This document shows, piece after piece, positions 25,501-34,200 of a stretch of 41,258 nucleotides of DNA. Position 1 is the stretch's first letter, and each line of letters begins with the position of its first letter. Under the pieces are notes generated by a model. That model was not told where the DNA came from. It did not search any database and saw only the letters and a list, made by a program, of their open reading frames with translations. The translations under genes were made by a program, and so were the position numbers. The DNA comes from Dolichospermum planctonicum (GTDB lineage Bacteria; Cyanobacteriota; Cyanobacteriia; Cyanobacteriales; Nostocaceae): contig NZ_BJCF01000042.1 in assembly GCF_005402965.1 (NCBI RefSeq), forward strand, positions 1-41,258, written 5' to 3'.

Positions 25501-27942
25501 AAAAAGACCCTTAACGTCAAATTAACTGGCATTAACTACATTTCCGATAAAACTAAAAATGCCTTTATTCAAAGCTTGCAGAACGGAGATAAAAATTCAG
25601 TAATTCAGGAGTTTAAAAGTCCAGAAACTCAAGAATTTAAAATTCTAGAAATTGAAAATTCAGAAATTGTCAAAATTCCTTCAACTGGACATAACGGCAA
25701 CGGTAATGGACATAAAAAACAACCCGTCATAGCAACTCAGTTACAATCACAGATGAATACTGCAACTCTCATTAAAGAACCGCAAAAAGAACCAGAGAAA
25801 ATATCCATTTCAGAATTGTTCGCACAGCAATCTAGAGATCAAATGCAAACACCAGATAAACTTGTCAATTGCCAACAAATTCTCACCAGTTTGGAACAAC
25901 TTCTCAGCCAGTTTCAATATAACCAAAGCGAGAATTTAGAAGTTCACAGCACATATCTTAACCATCAAATAGAATACACCAAAACATTCTTTCAATTAAT
26001 GCAGCAGCAAAATAAATTATTTGCTAATGTTAAATCTTCTACTGAAGCTGCTCAAATTAAGCAGGTAATCATGGAGAGTTTAGAACGCAGCATGATGCAG
26101 TTTCATTCTCAACAAGGTGAAACTCTCCGCATTCATGAACAATACTTGCGGGAACAAATAGAATATACCAAACACTTTTTCCAACTTATTCAAGAAGAAT
26201 ATTCTCAACTGATTTCTGAAACTCAAGAAACAGCAGCTTTTATTCCCCTATCTACCGCTGAAGAAGCACCAGTCGCTGCTAATGTTACTATTATTCCCTC
26301 TCAAACAGTACCAGTAATTGAGCCAAAAGTTGAGCCAAAAGTTGAATTAGAAATACCTATTTCAACTGTCAATAAAGTTATAGAACCTGTAATTAACGAG
26401 ATAATTGAATCCGCACCTGAACCAATTGCATTAATTCCTGAAACTGTAACCGTAGTTAATAACATTAATCTAGATGATTTAGCCAACAATTTATTAACTA
26501 TAACTAGCGAAAAAACAGGTTATCCTATTGAAATGTTAGAACTCGATATGGATATGGAAGCCGACTTAGGAATTGACTCTATTAAAAAAGTGGAAATTTT
26601 AGGAGGATTGCAAGAATTATATCCTAATCTGCCTAAACCAAACCTCGAAGAACTAGCAGAAAAACGCACGATTGGTCAAGTTGTCGAATATCTGCAAAAA
26701 CAGAATCCATTAACAACAGAAATCCCAGCAGAATCAATTATTATTCCTCAAATTCCCAGAGAGATAATAGAGGAATTAGCACCAGAACCAATTATTAGTC
26801 CCCAATTTTCAATTCCCAGTTCCCAACCTGCCGAAAACAGTAACGAATATGCTGATTTAGCCCAAACTCTGTTAAACATTACCAGCGAAAAAACGGGTTA
26901 TCCGGTGGAAATGTTGGAACTGGATATGGACATGGAAGCAGACTTAGGTATAGATTCCATTAAACGAGTAGAAATACTAGGGGCAATGCAGGAAGCATAT
27001 CCGAATTTACCCAAACCTAATATAGAAGAACTGGGAGATTTACGGACAATTGGGCAAATCGTTAACTACCTCCAAACACTGGTGGGAGGTGAAAAAAAAA
27101 AGCCGTACATTGATGTTAACTCGGTAACTCTTAATTCCCCGTTAATTAAGGGGGAAAGCGCGGGGGTGGAGTCGACTATCACAGTGGATTTAACCCCACC
27201 ACCTATGGTAGATCCTCATCTTCCCCGTCGTCTAGCCCAACTCGAAACCTTACCCAGACCGGATTTTTGGGAAGCACAACTACCAGCAGGACACATTGGT
27301 TTAATTACGGACGATGGTTCTTTAACTACCACAGAATTAGTTGATGCACTGGTAGCACAAGGTTGGAGAATTGTAGTTTTGAGTTTCCCCCAATCCTTAA
27401 TTCCTACACAATTGCCATTACCAGCAGGTGTTACCCGCATTACATTAGCCAACATGAGTGAACAACATTTGCAATTATTATTGCAAAGTGTGATTACTAA
27501 ACATGGAGCAATTGGGGCATTTATTCACCTACATCCTCAATTTCAACCTGAAAAACCTGGTCATATTTCCTATCCAGAAGCAGAAAAAGCAATTATTAAA
27601 CAAGTGTTTTTAATGGCAAAACATTTGAAAGTAACTTTGAATAATGCAGCATTATTGCCAGGAAGAACAAGCTTCTGCACAGTCGCTCATCTTGATGGTG
27701 AATTTGGGTTAGGACATGAAACTAATTTCAGTGCAATTGCTGCCGGTTTATTTGGTTTAACTAAGAGTTTGCGGTGGGAATGGCCACAGGTATTTTTTAG
27801 AGCAATTGACCTAAATCCCACTTTAGATCATCAGGAATCTGCTCAATATATTGTCGCTGAATTACACGATTCTAATCGCTATATTGGCGAAGTTGGTTAT
27901 GGTAATCAAGGACGAGTAACGCTGGTTGCTAAGGCTGAATAA
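22549..27942 (+). CDS. hglE: Heterocyst glycolipid polyketide synthase HglE (KS-AT-ACP-ACP-KR structural half)
   Basis: A type I PKS of 1797 residues, PfaA-like, making the long carbon chain of heterocyst glycolipids. Domains: ketosynthase (about 58-515; Cys264 in DAACASS, His399 in EAHGTGT, His439 in IGHTKAA); acyltransferase (about 632-940; Ser736 in GHSFGE); two similar coiled segments (about 1111-1160 and 1175-1222) with QIEYTKxFFQL; two near-identical ACPs (Ser1344 and Ser1470 in DLGIDSIK); and a C-terminal structural half of a ketoreductase (about 1550-1797). The catalytic half is in the next gene. The start is uncertain: ATG 22549 is used because the next 37 codons look like a helical docking segment. 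ATG 22660 has the better ribosome binding site (AAAGGA), and a GTG at 22507 is possible. It heads the hgl gene row. Confidence 0.93.
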   Translation: MSYPPKKIDTINTSLTELEAQINSCEQALLRFIKEKKMNMTNGTLSENSMSNKEINRKLQANPIAIIGMASLMPQARNLRDYWQNIVNKVDCITDVPSSHWSVEDYYDPNPRTPEDKTYCKRGGFIPEVDFNPMEFGIPPSILEVTDVSQLLSLVVAKEAMEDAGYGDYREFSRENIGVILGVAMGKQLAMPLAARLEYPIWEKVLKSSGLSDEDTKKIVDKIKSAYVKWDENAFPGMLANVVAGRIANRFNFGGTNCVVDAACASSFGALKMAISELVEHRSDMMLTGGVDTDNTIMAYISFSKTPAVSPSDNVKPFDAKSDGMMLGEGIGMILLKRLEDAQKDGDKIYAVIKGIGTSSDGRYKSIYAPRKEGQVKALERAYDDAGFSPATVGLMEAHGTGTMAGDPTEFGSLRDYFGKHDTQKQHIALGSVKSQIGHTKAAAGAASLIKTALALHHKILPATININEPNPKLDIENSSFYLNTQTRPWIKAEGETPRRAGVSSFGFGGTNYHVVLEEYEPEQRNAYRLHHTSSEMLLFGASQAELISKLEATFNNLQANDGERYYSQLLQECQSLTIPKTAVRIGFIAENLQEACKLLQVSIELLKNKHDATSWEHPQGIYYRSSGMELAGKVVALFSGQGSQYLEMGRETVMNFPSLRQLYGKMDNLLKQSNLQPISEVVFPHSTFDETEKKAQIAALQRTEYAQPAIGVFSAGLYGILQQAGFKADFTAGHSFGELTALWAAGVLSEADYLFLVKSRGQAMAAPKDPDHDPGSMLAVKEDISKIEPLLKQFPRVSIANFNSPTQIVLAGPKLEIDKIHHACQKLGYGAVLLPVSAAFHTPLIAFAQKSFAIATKSVTFKNPQIPVFSNVTGKHYPQDATAIQKNLESHLASSVLFKQQIENIYGAGGYCFVEFGPKRVLSNLVKEILGDRPHITISLNPSPQKNSDRSLREAVVQLRVMGMNLSNLDPYQLPPVLPPIAAKKTLNVKLTGINYISDKTKNAFIQSLQNGDKNSVIQEFKSPETQEFKILEIENSEIVKIPSTGHNGNGNGHKKQPVIATQLQSQMNTATLIKEPQKEPEKISISELFAQQSRDQMQTPDKLVNCQQILTSLEQLLSQFQYNQSENLEVHSTYLNHQIEYTKTFFQLMQQQNKLFANVKSSTEAAQIKQVIMESLERSMMQFHSQQGETLRIHEQYLREQIEYTKHFFQLIQEEYSQLISETQETAAFIPLSTAEEAPVAANVTIIPSQTVPVIEPKVEPKVELEIPISTVNKVIEPVINEIIESAPEPIALIPETVTVVNNINLDDLANNLLTITSEKTGYPIEMLELDMDMEADLGIDSIKKVEILGGLQELYPNLPKPNLEELAEKRTIGQVVEYLQKQNPLTTEIPAESIIIPQIPREIIEELAPEPIISPQFSIPSSQPAENSNEYADLAQTLLNITSEKTGYPVEMLELDMDMEADLGIDSIKRVEILGAMQEAYPNLPKPNIEELGDLRTIGQIVNYLQTLVGGEKKKPYIDVNSVTLNSPLIKGESAGVESTITVDLTPPPMVDPHLPRRLAQLETLPRPDFWEAQLPAGHIGLITDDGSLTTTELVDALVAQGWRIVVLSFPQSLIPTQLPLPAGVTRITLANMSEQHLQLLLQSVITKHGAIGAFIHLHPQFQPEKPGHISYPEAEKAIIKQVFLMAKHLKVTLNNAALLPGRTSFCTVAHLDGEFGLGHETNFSAIAAGLFGLTKSLRWEWPQVFFRAIDLNPTLDHQESAQYIVAELHDSNRYIGEVGYGNQGRVTLVAKAE
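27135..27156. repeat. Palindromic repeat inserted in the hglE linker
   Basis: TTCCCC (27135-27140), TTAATTAA (27142-27149) and GGGGAA (27151-27156) form a 22-bp palindrome around one centre, with a single mismatched pair. It is followed by AGCGCGGGGGTGGAG. In frame it encodes NSPLIKGESAGVE (residues about 1529-1541) between the second ACP and the KR half. Such TTAAGGGGGA strings are common repetitive intergenic DNA in Nostocales, so this looks like a repeat tolerated in a flexible linker. Confidence 0.7.
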
Positions 27943-27947
27943 TTTGT

Positions 27948-27966
27948 AGGGTGGGCATTGCCCACC
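27948..27966. repeat. Dispersed palindrome GGTGGGCA-TGCCCACC
   Basis: Immediately after the hglE stop, GGTGGGCA (27950-27957) and TGCCCACC (27959-27966) form a tight palindrome preceded by GTA. This string is a familiar repetitive intergenic sequence in Nostoc-type genomes. It lacks a T-run and is unlikely to stop transcription fully. Confidence 0.65.
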
Positions 27967-28038
27967 ATGAGATGATTTTTTTCACCTAGAGTCGCAGAAA
28001 GTAAGAGTTTGATATTTTGATTTTTTACGTGAGGATTT

Positions 28039-29769
28039 ATGACTGCAACTGTTCAAATTAGTCCATCTTCTGTTTTTGTTGTTAGTGGTGGAGCAAGGGG
28101 AATCACTGCTCAATGTACTGTTAAATTAGCTCAACAACAACGTTGTAAATTTATTCTTTTAGGTCGTTCAGAAATTACTACAGAACCAGAATATGCGCGG
28201 GATTGTTTGGAAGATTCTGCCTTGAAAAAGCGCATTATGGAAAATTTGATTTCTCAGGGTGAAAAACCAACTCCCATGATGGTACAAAAGATATTTAACC
28301 AAATTAATTCTAGTCGAGAAATTAAGAAGACATTAGCAGCTATTGCATCTACAGGAGGAACGGCTGAATATATTAGTGTTGATGTGACTGACACTGTGAA
28401 TTTGAAAGCAAAATTACAAGAAATTTCTCAGAAAGTAGGTCAAATTACCGGAATTATTCACGGTGCCGGTAACTTAGCAGATAAATTAATTGAAAAGAAG
28501 ACAGAAGATGATTTCGAGAAAGTTTATACAGCTAAAGTTCAGGGTTTAGAAAATCTCCTCAGTTGTATTAATTCCCAAGAATTAAAACATTTAGTATTGT
28601 TTTCTTCGGTGAGTGGTTTTTATGGAAATATTGGTCAAACTGATTATGCTATAGCCAATGAAATTCTGAATAAATCAGCGCATTTAATCAAACAATATCA
28701 CCCTAATTGTCATGTAGTCGCAATTAATTGGGGAGGTTGGGATAGTGGGATGGTGACACCACAATTAAAAAAAGCATTTGCAGAAAGAGGAATTGATATT
28801 ATTCCTGTAGAAATTGGTACACAAATGTTAGTTAATGAACTACATCCAGCCTATCAAGATCATACACAAGTTGTCATTGGTAGTCCAATGTTTCTACCTC
28901 CTTCATCTTTAGATTCCCAATTGCGAATCCATCGCATTCGGCGGAAAATGACATTAGCAGAAAATCCGTTTTTGTATGATCATGTGATTGCAGGAACACC
29001 AGTTTTACCAGCTACTTGTGCTATGGCTTGGATGATCAATGCTTGTGAAGAAGTTTATCCAGGTTATCGCTATTTAAGTTGTCAACAATTCAAAGTATTA
29101 AAAGGAATTACCTTTAACGCCAATTTAGCAGATGAATTTTTGTTAGAGTTGAAAGAACTGGATAAGAAAAATGGTGAATTTATCGAATTTGAAACCACCA
29201 TTACTAGTAAAAATCCCCTGGGTAAACCCCTATTTCACTTCCGTGCCGTTATTAAAGTAGTAGGAAAAACACCAGAACAGCCAATTTATCCAAGAGTGGA
29301 TCTCACAGAAGACAATATTATTACTACCACCGGAACAGACTTTTATCAAACAAGTGATACCGCATTATTTCACGGTCCATGTTTCCAAAAAATCAACAGA
29401 GTCATCAACATCACCAGCGAAAAAATCACCACAGAATGTTATTGGGAATCAATTTCCCGTCAAAAACAAGGACAATTTCCCATTAGATGGTATAACCCTT
29501 ATGCAACAGACTTGAGTACACAACCTTTATGGTTATGGTTAAATCATTTTTATCAAGAAATATGTCTACCTGGACAACTAACAGATTCCCAACAATTTGC
29601 ACCAATTCCTTGCGACGCACCCTATTATGTCTCCTGTGAAATTAAAGCTAAAACAAATAGTGGTGCAACCTGTGATTTCATTATTCACGGTCGAGAAGGA
29701 CAAATATACTCACAGATATTAGGAGCAAAGGCAGTAATTTGTCCACAGGAATTACTCAAACGTAAATAA
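28039..29769 (+). CDS. HGL synthase ketoreductase-dehydratase protein (hglF/hglG region)
   Basis: A 576-residue protein with two PKS domains. The ketoreductase catalytic half (about 10-260) has the NADPH motif SGGARGITAQ, IIHGAGNLADKLIEKK, LVLFSSVSGFYGN and the catalytic Tyr203 (GQTDYAIAN). The dehydratase (about 295-560) has the HxxxGxxxxP motif HVIAGTPVLP (His315), FHGPCFQ and DLSTQ as second catalytic motif. It would reduce the beta-keto group and dehydrate the alcohol made by HglE and HglD. The KR lacks its own N-terminal structural half, which ends the preceding protein. In Anabaena PCC 7120 this place is held, as recalled, by two genes (hglF, hglG), so no symbol is given. Start ATG 28039 with GAGGA upstream; 96 bp after hglE. 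Confidence 0.88.
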   Translation: MTATVQISPSSVFVVSGGARGITAQCTVKLAQQQRCKFILLGRSEITTEPEYARDCLEDSALKKRIMENLISQGEKPTPMMVQKIFNQINSSREIKKTLAAIASTGGTAEYISVDVTDTVNLKAKLQEISQKVGQITGIIHGAGNLADKLIEKKTEDDFEKVYTAKVQGLENLLSCINSQELKHLVLFSSVSGFYGNIGQTDYAIANEILNKSAHLIKQYHPNCHVVAINWGGWDSGMVTPQLKKAFAERGIDIIPVEIGTQMLVNELHPAYQDHTQVVIGSPMFLPPSSLDSQLRIHRIRRKMTLAENPFLYDHVIAGTPVLPATCAMAWMINACEEVYPGYRYLSCQQFKVLKGITFNANLADEFLLELKELDKKNGEFIEFETTITSKNPLGKPLFHFRAVIKVVGKTPEQPIYPRVDLTEDNIITTTGTDFYQTSDTALFHGPCFQKINRVINITSEKITTECYWESISRQKQGQFPIRWYNPYATDLSTQPLWLWLNHFYQEICLPGQLTDSQQFAPIPCDAPYYVSCEIKAKTNSGATCDFIIHGREGQIYSQILGAKAVICPQELLKRK

Positions 29770-29787
29770 TTCATAACTAGTCCGTAG

Positions 29788-29814
29788 GTTGGGTAGAACA
29801 AAGTGAAACTCAAC
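29788..29814. repeat. Dispersed repeat (GTTGGGT...ACTCAAC hairpin)
   Basis: GTTGGGT (29788-29794) and ACTCAAC (29808-29814) pair with one G-U. The surrounding string GTAGGTTGGGTAGAACAAAG is typical repetitive intergenic DNA of Nostocales. The 157-bp gap between the KR-DH gene and hglD holds nothing else recognisable. Confidence 0.5.
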
Positions 29815-29926
29815 ATTCCGAAACTACAATTTTTTAATCACAGCGCAAGTTTTTAATCCTTGCCAATTGGGGGAATAGCGTAAATCCTTTTCAGTCACGT
29901 CTTATGCCCCAACGAGGATTTCCACA

Positions 29927-31279
29927 GTGGAAAAAATAGCTATCATCGGGTTATCTTGCCTATTTCCCGATGCTAATAATCCCGAAGAATTTTGGCAGAA
30001 TCTTACACAAGAAAAAGATTCCACATCATCTATAACTGTAGCGGATTTGGGAATAGATCCCGCTATATTTTACGACAATAACAAAGGAACACCAGAAAAA
30101 TTCTACTTCCTTAAAGGCGGTTTTATCCGCAATTTTGAATTTGATCCTAGTGAGTACAATTTACCAGCATCATTTGTTGAAAGTCTCGACAATAGTTTTA
30201 AATGGTCACTATATGCCGCTAAACAGGCAATTCTTGATAGTGGTTATTTAGAAAATCAAACTGCACTCTCAAAATGTGGCGTAATTTTAGGAACTTTGGG
30301 ATTTCCAACCAAAGCTTCTAATAGTTTATTTGCTCCTATTTATCAGCAAAATATTGAACCTGCAATTAGTGAACTTTTGCAGAATCAGGATTTTCATTTA
30401 CCAGGAACAAATAATAGCATCAAAAAATCGCCATATAATGCTATGGTTTCCGGTTTACCTGCTGCTATAGTTTCTAAAGCATTTTCTTTATCTGCAACTC
30501 ATTTTTGTATAGATGCTGCTTGTTCATCATCATTTTATGCCATTAAATTAGCATCCCATTATCTGCAATCTGGCAAAGCTGATTTAATGTTAGCTGGTGC
30601 GATTAGTTGTGCAGATCCATTATTTATTAGAATGTTATTTTCTGGTATTCAAGGATATCCAGATAATGGCATTAGTCGTCCCCTAGATAAGTCATCACGC
30701 GGGTTAATTACCTCCGAAGGCATAGGAATGGTAATGCTTAAAAGACACAGTGATGCTATTAGAGATGGTGACAATATCTTAGCCACAATTTGTGGTAATG
30801 GTTTATCTAATGATGGTAAAGGTAAACATCTTCTTAGTCCTAATTCTCAAGGTCAAACTCTAGCATATCAAAGAGCTTATTCTGAAGCTAAACTTAACCC
30901 CCAAACTATTGATTATTTAGAGTGCCATGCTACAGGTACTTTATTAGGAGATACCACCGAATTTAACTCAATTGAAAGCTTTTTTAGTCCATATAAAGCA
31001 ACTCCATTAGTAGGTTCAACGAAAACAAATGTTGGTCATTTACTTGTTGCTGCAGGTATGGTAGGCATAACTAAGACAATTTTAAGTATGTCCCATGGTG
31101 TGATTCCTCCTACTATTAATGTGACCCAACCTATAGGTTCTGAAAATAATGTTATCTCTCCACAAAACATTGTCAGAACTCCTACTAAATGGCCAAGTCA
31201 AGGAACTAAAAGAGCAGCTTTAAGCGCCTTTGGTTTTGGTGGTACAAACTCTCATATTATTCTAGAAGCAGGGAAGTAA
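29927..31279 (+). CDS. hglD: HGL beta-ketoacyl synthase HglD
   Basis: A 450-residue free-standing ketosynthase. The triad is present: Cys199 in DAACSSSF, His334 in ECHATGT (replacing the usual EAHGTGT, His kept) and His371 in NVGHLLVAAG. It starts EKIAIIGLSCLFPDANNPEEFWQNL and ends SAFGFGGTNSHIILE, i.e. it is a complete single KS domain. It probably extends the acyl chain together with the chain-length-factor-like HglC, whose gene follows after 4 bp. The start is GTG with GAGG upstream. Similar KS-CLF pairing is known in PfaC and type II PKS systems; the exact step is inferred. Confidence 0.92.
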   Translation: MEKIAIIGLSCLFPDANNPEEFWQNLTQEKDSTSSITVADLGIDPAIFYDNNKGTPEKFYFLKGGFIRNFEFDPSEYNLPASFVESLDNSFKWSLYAAKQAILDSGYLENQTALSKCGVILGTLGFPTKASNSLFAPIYQQNIEPAISELLQNQDFHLPGTNNSIKKSPYNAMVSGLPAAIVSKAFSLSATHFCIDAACSSSFYAIKLASHYLQSGKADLMLAGAISCADPLFIRMLFSGIQGYPDNGISRPLDKSSRGLITSEGIGMVMLKRHSDAIRDGDNILATICGNGLSNDGKGKHLLSPNSQGQTLAYQRAYSEAKLNPQTIDYLECHATGTLLGDTTEFNSIESFFSPYKATPLVGSTKTNVGHLLVAAGMVGITKTILSMSHGVIPPTINVTQPIGSENNVISPQNIVRTPTKWPSQGTKRAALSAFGFGGTNSHIILEAGK

Positions 31280-31283
31280 GCAG

Positions 31284-34200
31284 ATGAATATTCAGCAACA
31301 GAAGACCGCAAAAATGGCAATTGTTGGTATGGATGCCTTTTTTGGTGAATGTCAAGAATTAGATGCCTTCGAGAGCAGTATTTATGACGGAAAACAGCAT
31401 TTTATTCCTCTACCAGAATCAAGATGGCATGGTATTAATCAACAAGAAACTTTACTACAGGAGTATGGTTTAGAAGTTGGAAAAGTACCACAAGGAGCTT
31501 ATATTGATAATTTTGAAGTTGATACTTTCGCTTACAAAATTCCTCCCAATGAAGTTGAAAAGATCAACCCTCAACAACTGTTATTATTAAGAGTTGCTGA
31601 CCGCGCTCTCAAAGATGCGAAAATTTCACCTAATAGTAATGTAGCGGTAATTATTGCAGCAGATACAGAACTATCTGTTCACCAATTACAGCAAAGGTGG
31701 AATTCATCCTGGCAAATTAAAGATGGTTTAAATGGCGCAGAAATCACTTTATCACCAGAAAAAATTCATCAATTAGAAAGTATTGTTCAAGATAGTATTC
31801 ACAATCAAGTTGAACTTAGTGAATATCTCAGTTATGTTACCAATATTATGGCTAGTCGCATTTCCTCTCTATGGAATTTCTCAAGTCCATCTTTTACAAT
31901 TAGTGCGGTAGAAACTGCTGCTTTTAAAGCTTTAGAATTAGCGCAAATGCTGCTAGATACTAATGAAGTAGATGCTGTAATTGTGGGTGCTGTTGACTTA
32001 GCTGGTGGGGTAGAAAACGTCTTATTGCGAAGTCAATTTGGCAAAATTAATACAGGGGTCAATACTTTAAGTTTTGACGAAAAAGCCGACGGTTGGAATG
32101 TGGGAGAAGGTGCGGGTGCGGTAGTTCTTAAACGTCATGATGTCGCATTGCAAAATCAGGAACGCATCTATGCAGTTATTGATGCTGTTAGTATTGGTCA
32201 ATCTGCATCTATGGCTGTAAATGATACCATCATTACTCAAGTCTGCAAACAAGCGTTTCAACAAGCAGGTATCCAACCTCAAGAAGTCAACTATTTAGAA
32301 GTCTGCGCTAGTGGTATTCCCGCCGAAGACGAAGCCGAAATTAATGGTATTCTCCAAGCTTATCCTTCCGTTGGAGATGGTTTACACTGCGCTATAGGTA
32401 GCGTTAAATCTAATATTGGTCATACCTTCGTTGCCTCTGGAATTGCCAGTTTAATTAAAACTGCACTGAGTTTGTATTATAAATATATACCTGCAACCCC
32501 CAACTGGTCTGGAGTGAAAACACCGCAAGTATGGGAAGGTAGTCCTTTCTATGTTGCTACCGAGTCCCGTCCCTGGTTTTTACAAAAAGAAGTCAAATGC
32601 AGAATTTCCGCCATTAATAGTATTGGTTGTGATGGTTCTTTTGCTCATGTAATTATCTCAGAAGAAACCAATCAACCAGAACCCCAAAATCGTTATTTAG
32701 AGTCAAAATCTTTTCATCTTTTCCCCCTAGTTGCTAATGATCAATCTAGTTTATTAGCAGCATTAGATCATCTACAGGCAACAATTGAAAATACAGATGA
32801 TCTCAAAAATACAGCTACTCATAACTTTCTTAAATTTCAGCAAAATTCTGATACAAAGTACACATTATCAATTACTGGACGTAACCAAAAAGAATTAATT
32901 AAAGAAATTAATTCTGCCAAAAAAGGTGTAACAAACGCCTTTGAAAATGGCAAAGATTGGCAAACTCCCATAGGTAGTTATTTCACACCAAAACCATTAG
33001 GTAAAACTGGTGAAATTGCCTTTATTTACCCCGCAGCAGTTAACTCTTATTTAGGTATTGGTCGGACATTATTCCGACTATTTCCTAAAGCTTTTGATGA
33101 TGTAATTGTCAAAAGTCTTTACAAACGCGCCGCTGATGTAGAAAAATTAGTATTTCCCAGAAGTTTAGGTAAATTATCTACCAGAGAATTAGAAACATTA
33201 GAAAAAAAATTGTTAGCTGATTCTCTGGCTATGTTTGAAGCAGAAATGCTATTTACCAGACTGATAACCACAATTATCAGCGACGACTTTCAAGTTAAAC
33301 CCAAACATATCTTTGGTTATAGTTTGGGAGAAACCAGTATGATGGTTGCTCAAGGAGTTTGGAGTAACTTCTATCAAGGAAGTAATACCTTTAATTCTTC
33401 TAACTTATTTGGTGATAGATTATCAGGTTACAAAAATGCTGTTTGTGAGTATTGGGGACTACCAAAAAATTCTACCAATTCCCATAATAATTTGTGGGGT
33501 AACTATGTGCTGATAGCCAGTCCTGCACAGGTAAGAGAATGTTTAAAAAGCGAAAATTATGTTTATTTAACCCAAATTAATACATCAGAAGAAGTATTAA
33601 TTGGCGGTGAACCAGCAGCTTGTGAACGAGTGATTAAAAAACTGGGTTGTAATGCCTTTCCTGCACCATTTGATCATGTAATTCATTGTCAAGCAATGCA
33701 GTCAGAATACCCAGAATTAGTTAAACTCAATAACTTACCAGCACAACAAATTCCCGGAGTTACATTTTATTCTGCTGCTAAATATCAACCCATTTCCCTA
33801 AAAAGTGAATCAATTGCTCATCATATTGCTACAGGTTTATGTCAGGAATTAGACTTTCCTCGTCTCGTTAATCGTGTTTATGCAGACGGAGCAAAAATCT
33901 TTATTGAAGCTGGTGCTGGTGGTATTTGTTCGCGTTGGATAAGTAAAAATCTTGGTAATCAAGAACATATTACCGTATCCCTAAACCGACGTGGTACAGA
34001 TGATCATAGTTCCCTAATTAAAGCATTAGCAAAACTATTGAGTCATCAAGTCAAATTAAATCTAGCTCCCTTATATAACTTATCCTCAAAGAATCAAAAA
34101 CAAAATAAATTAACCCTGAGGAAAGTTACATTAGGTGGTAATTCCATGGCTGCTATGATTTTAAACCCAGAAAATCAAAAACTTTTTGCTAATAACCAGC

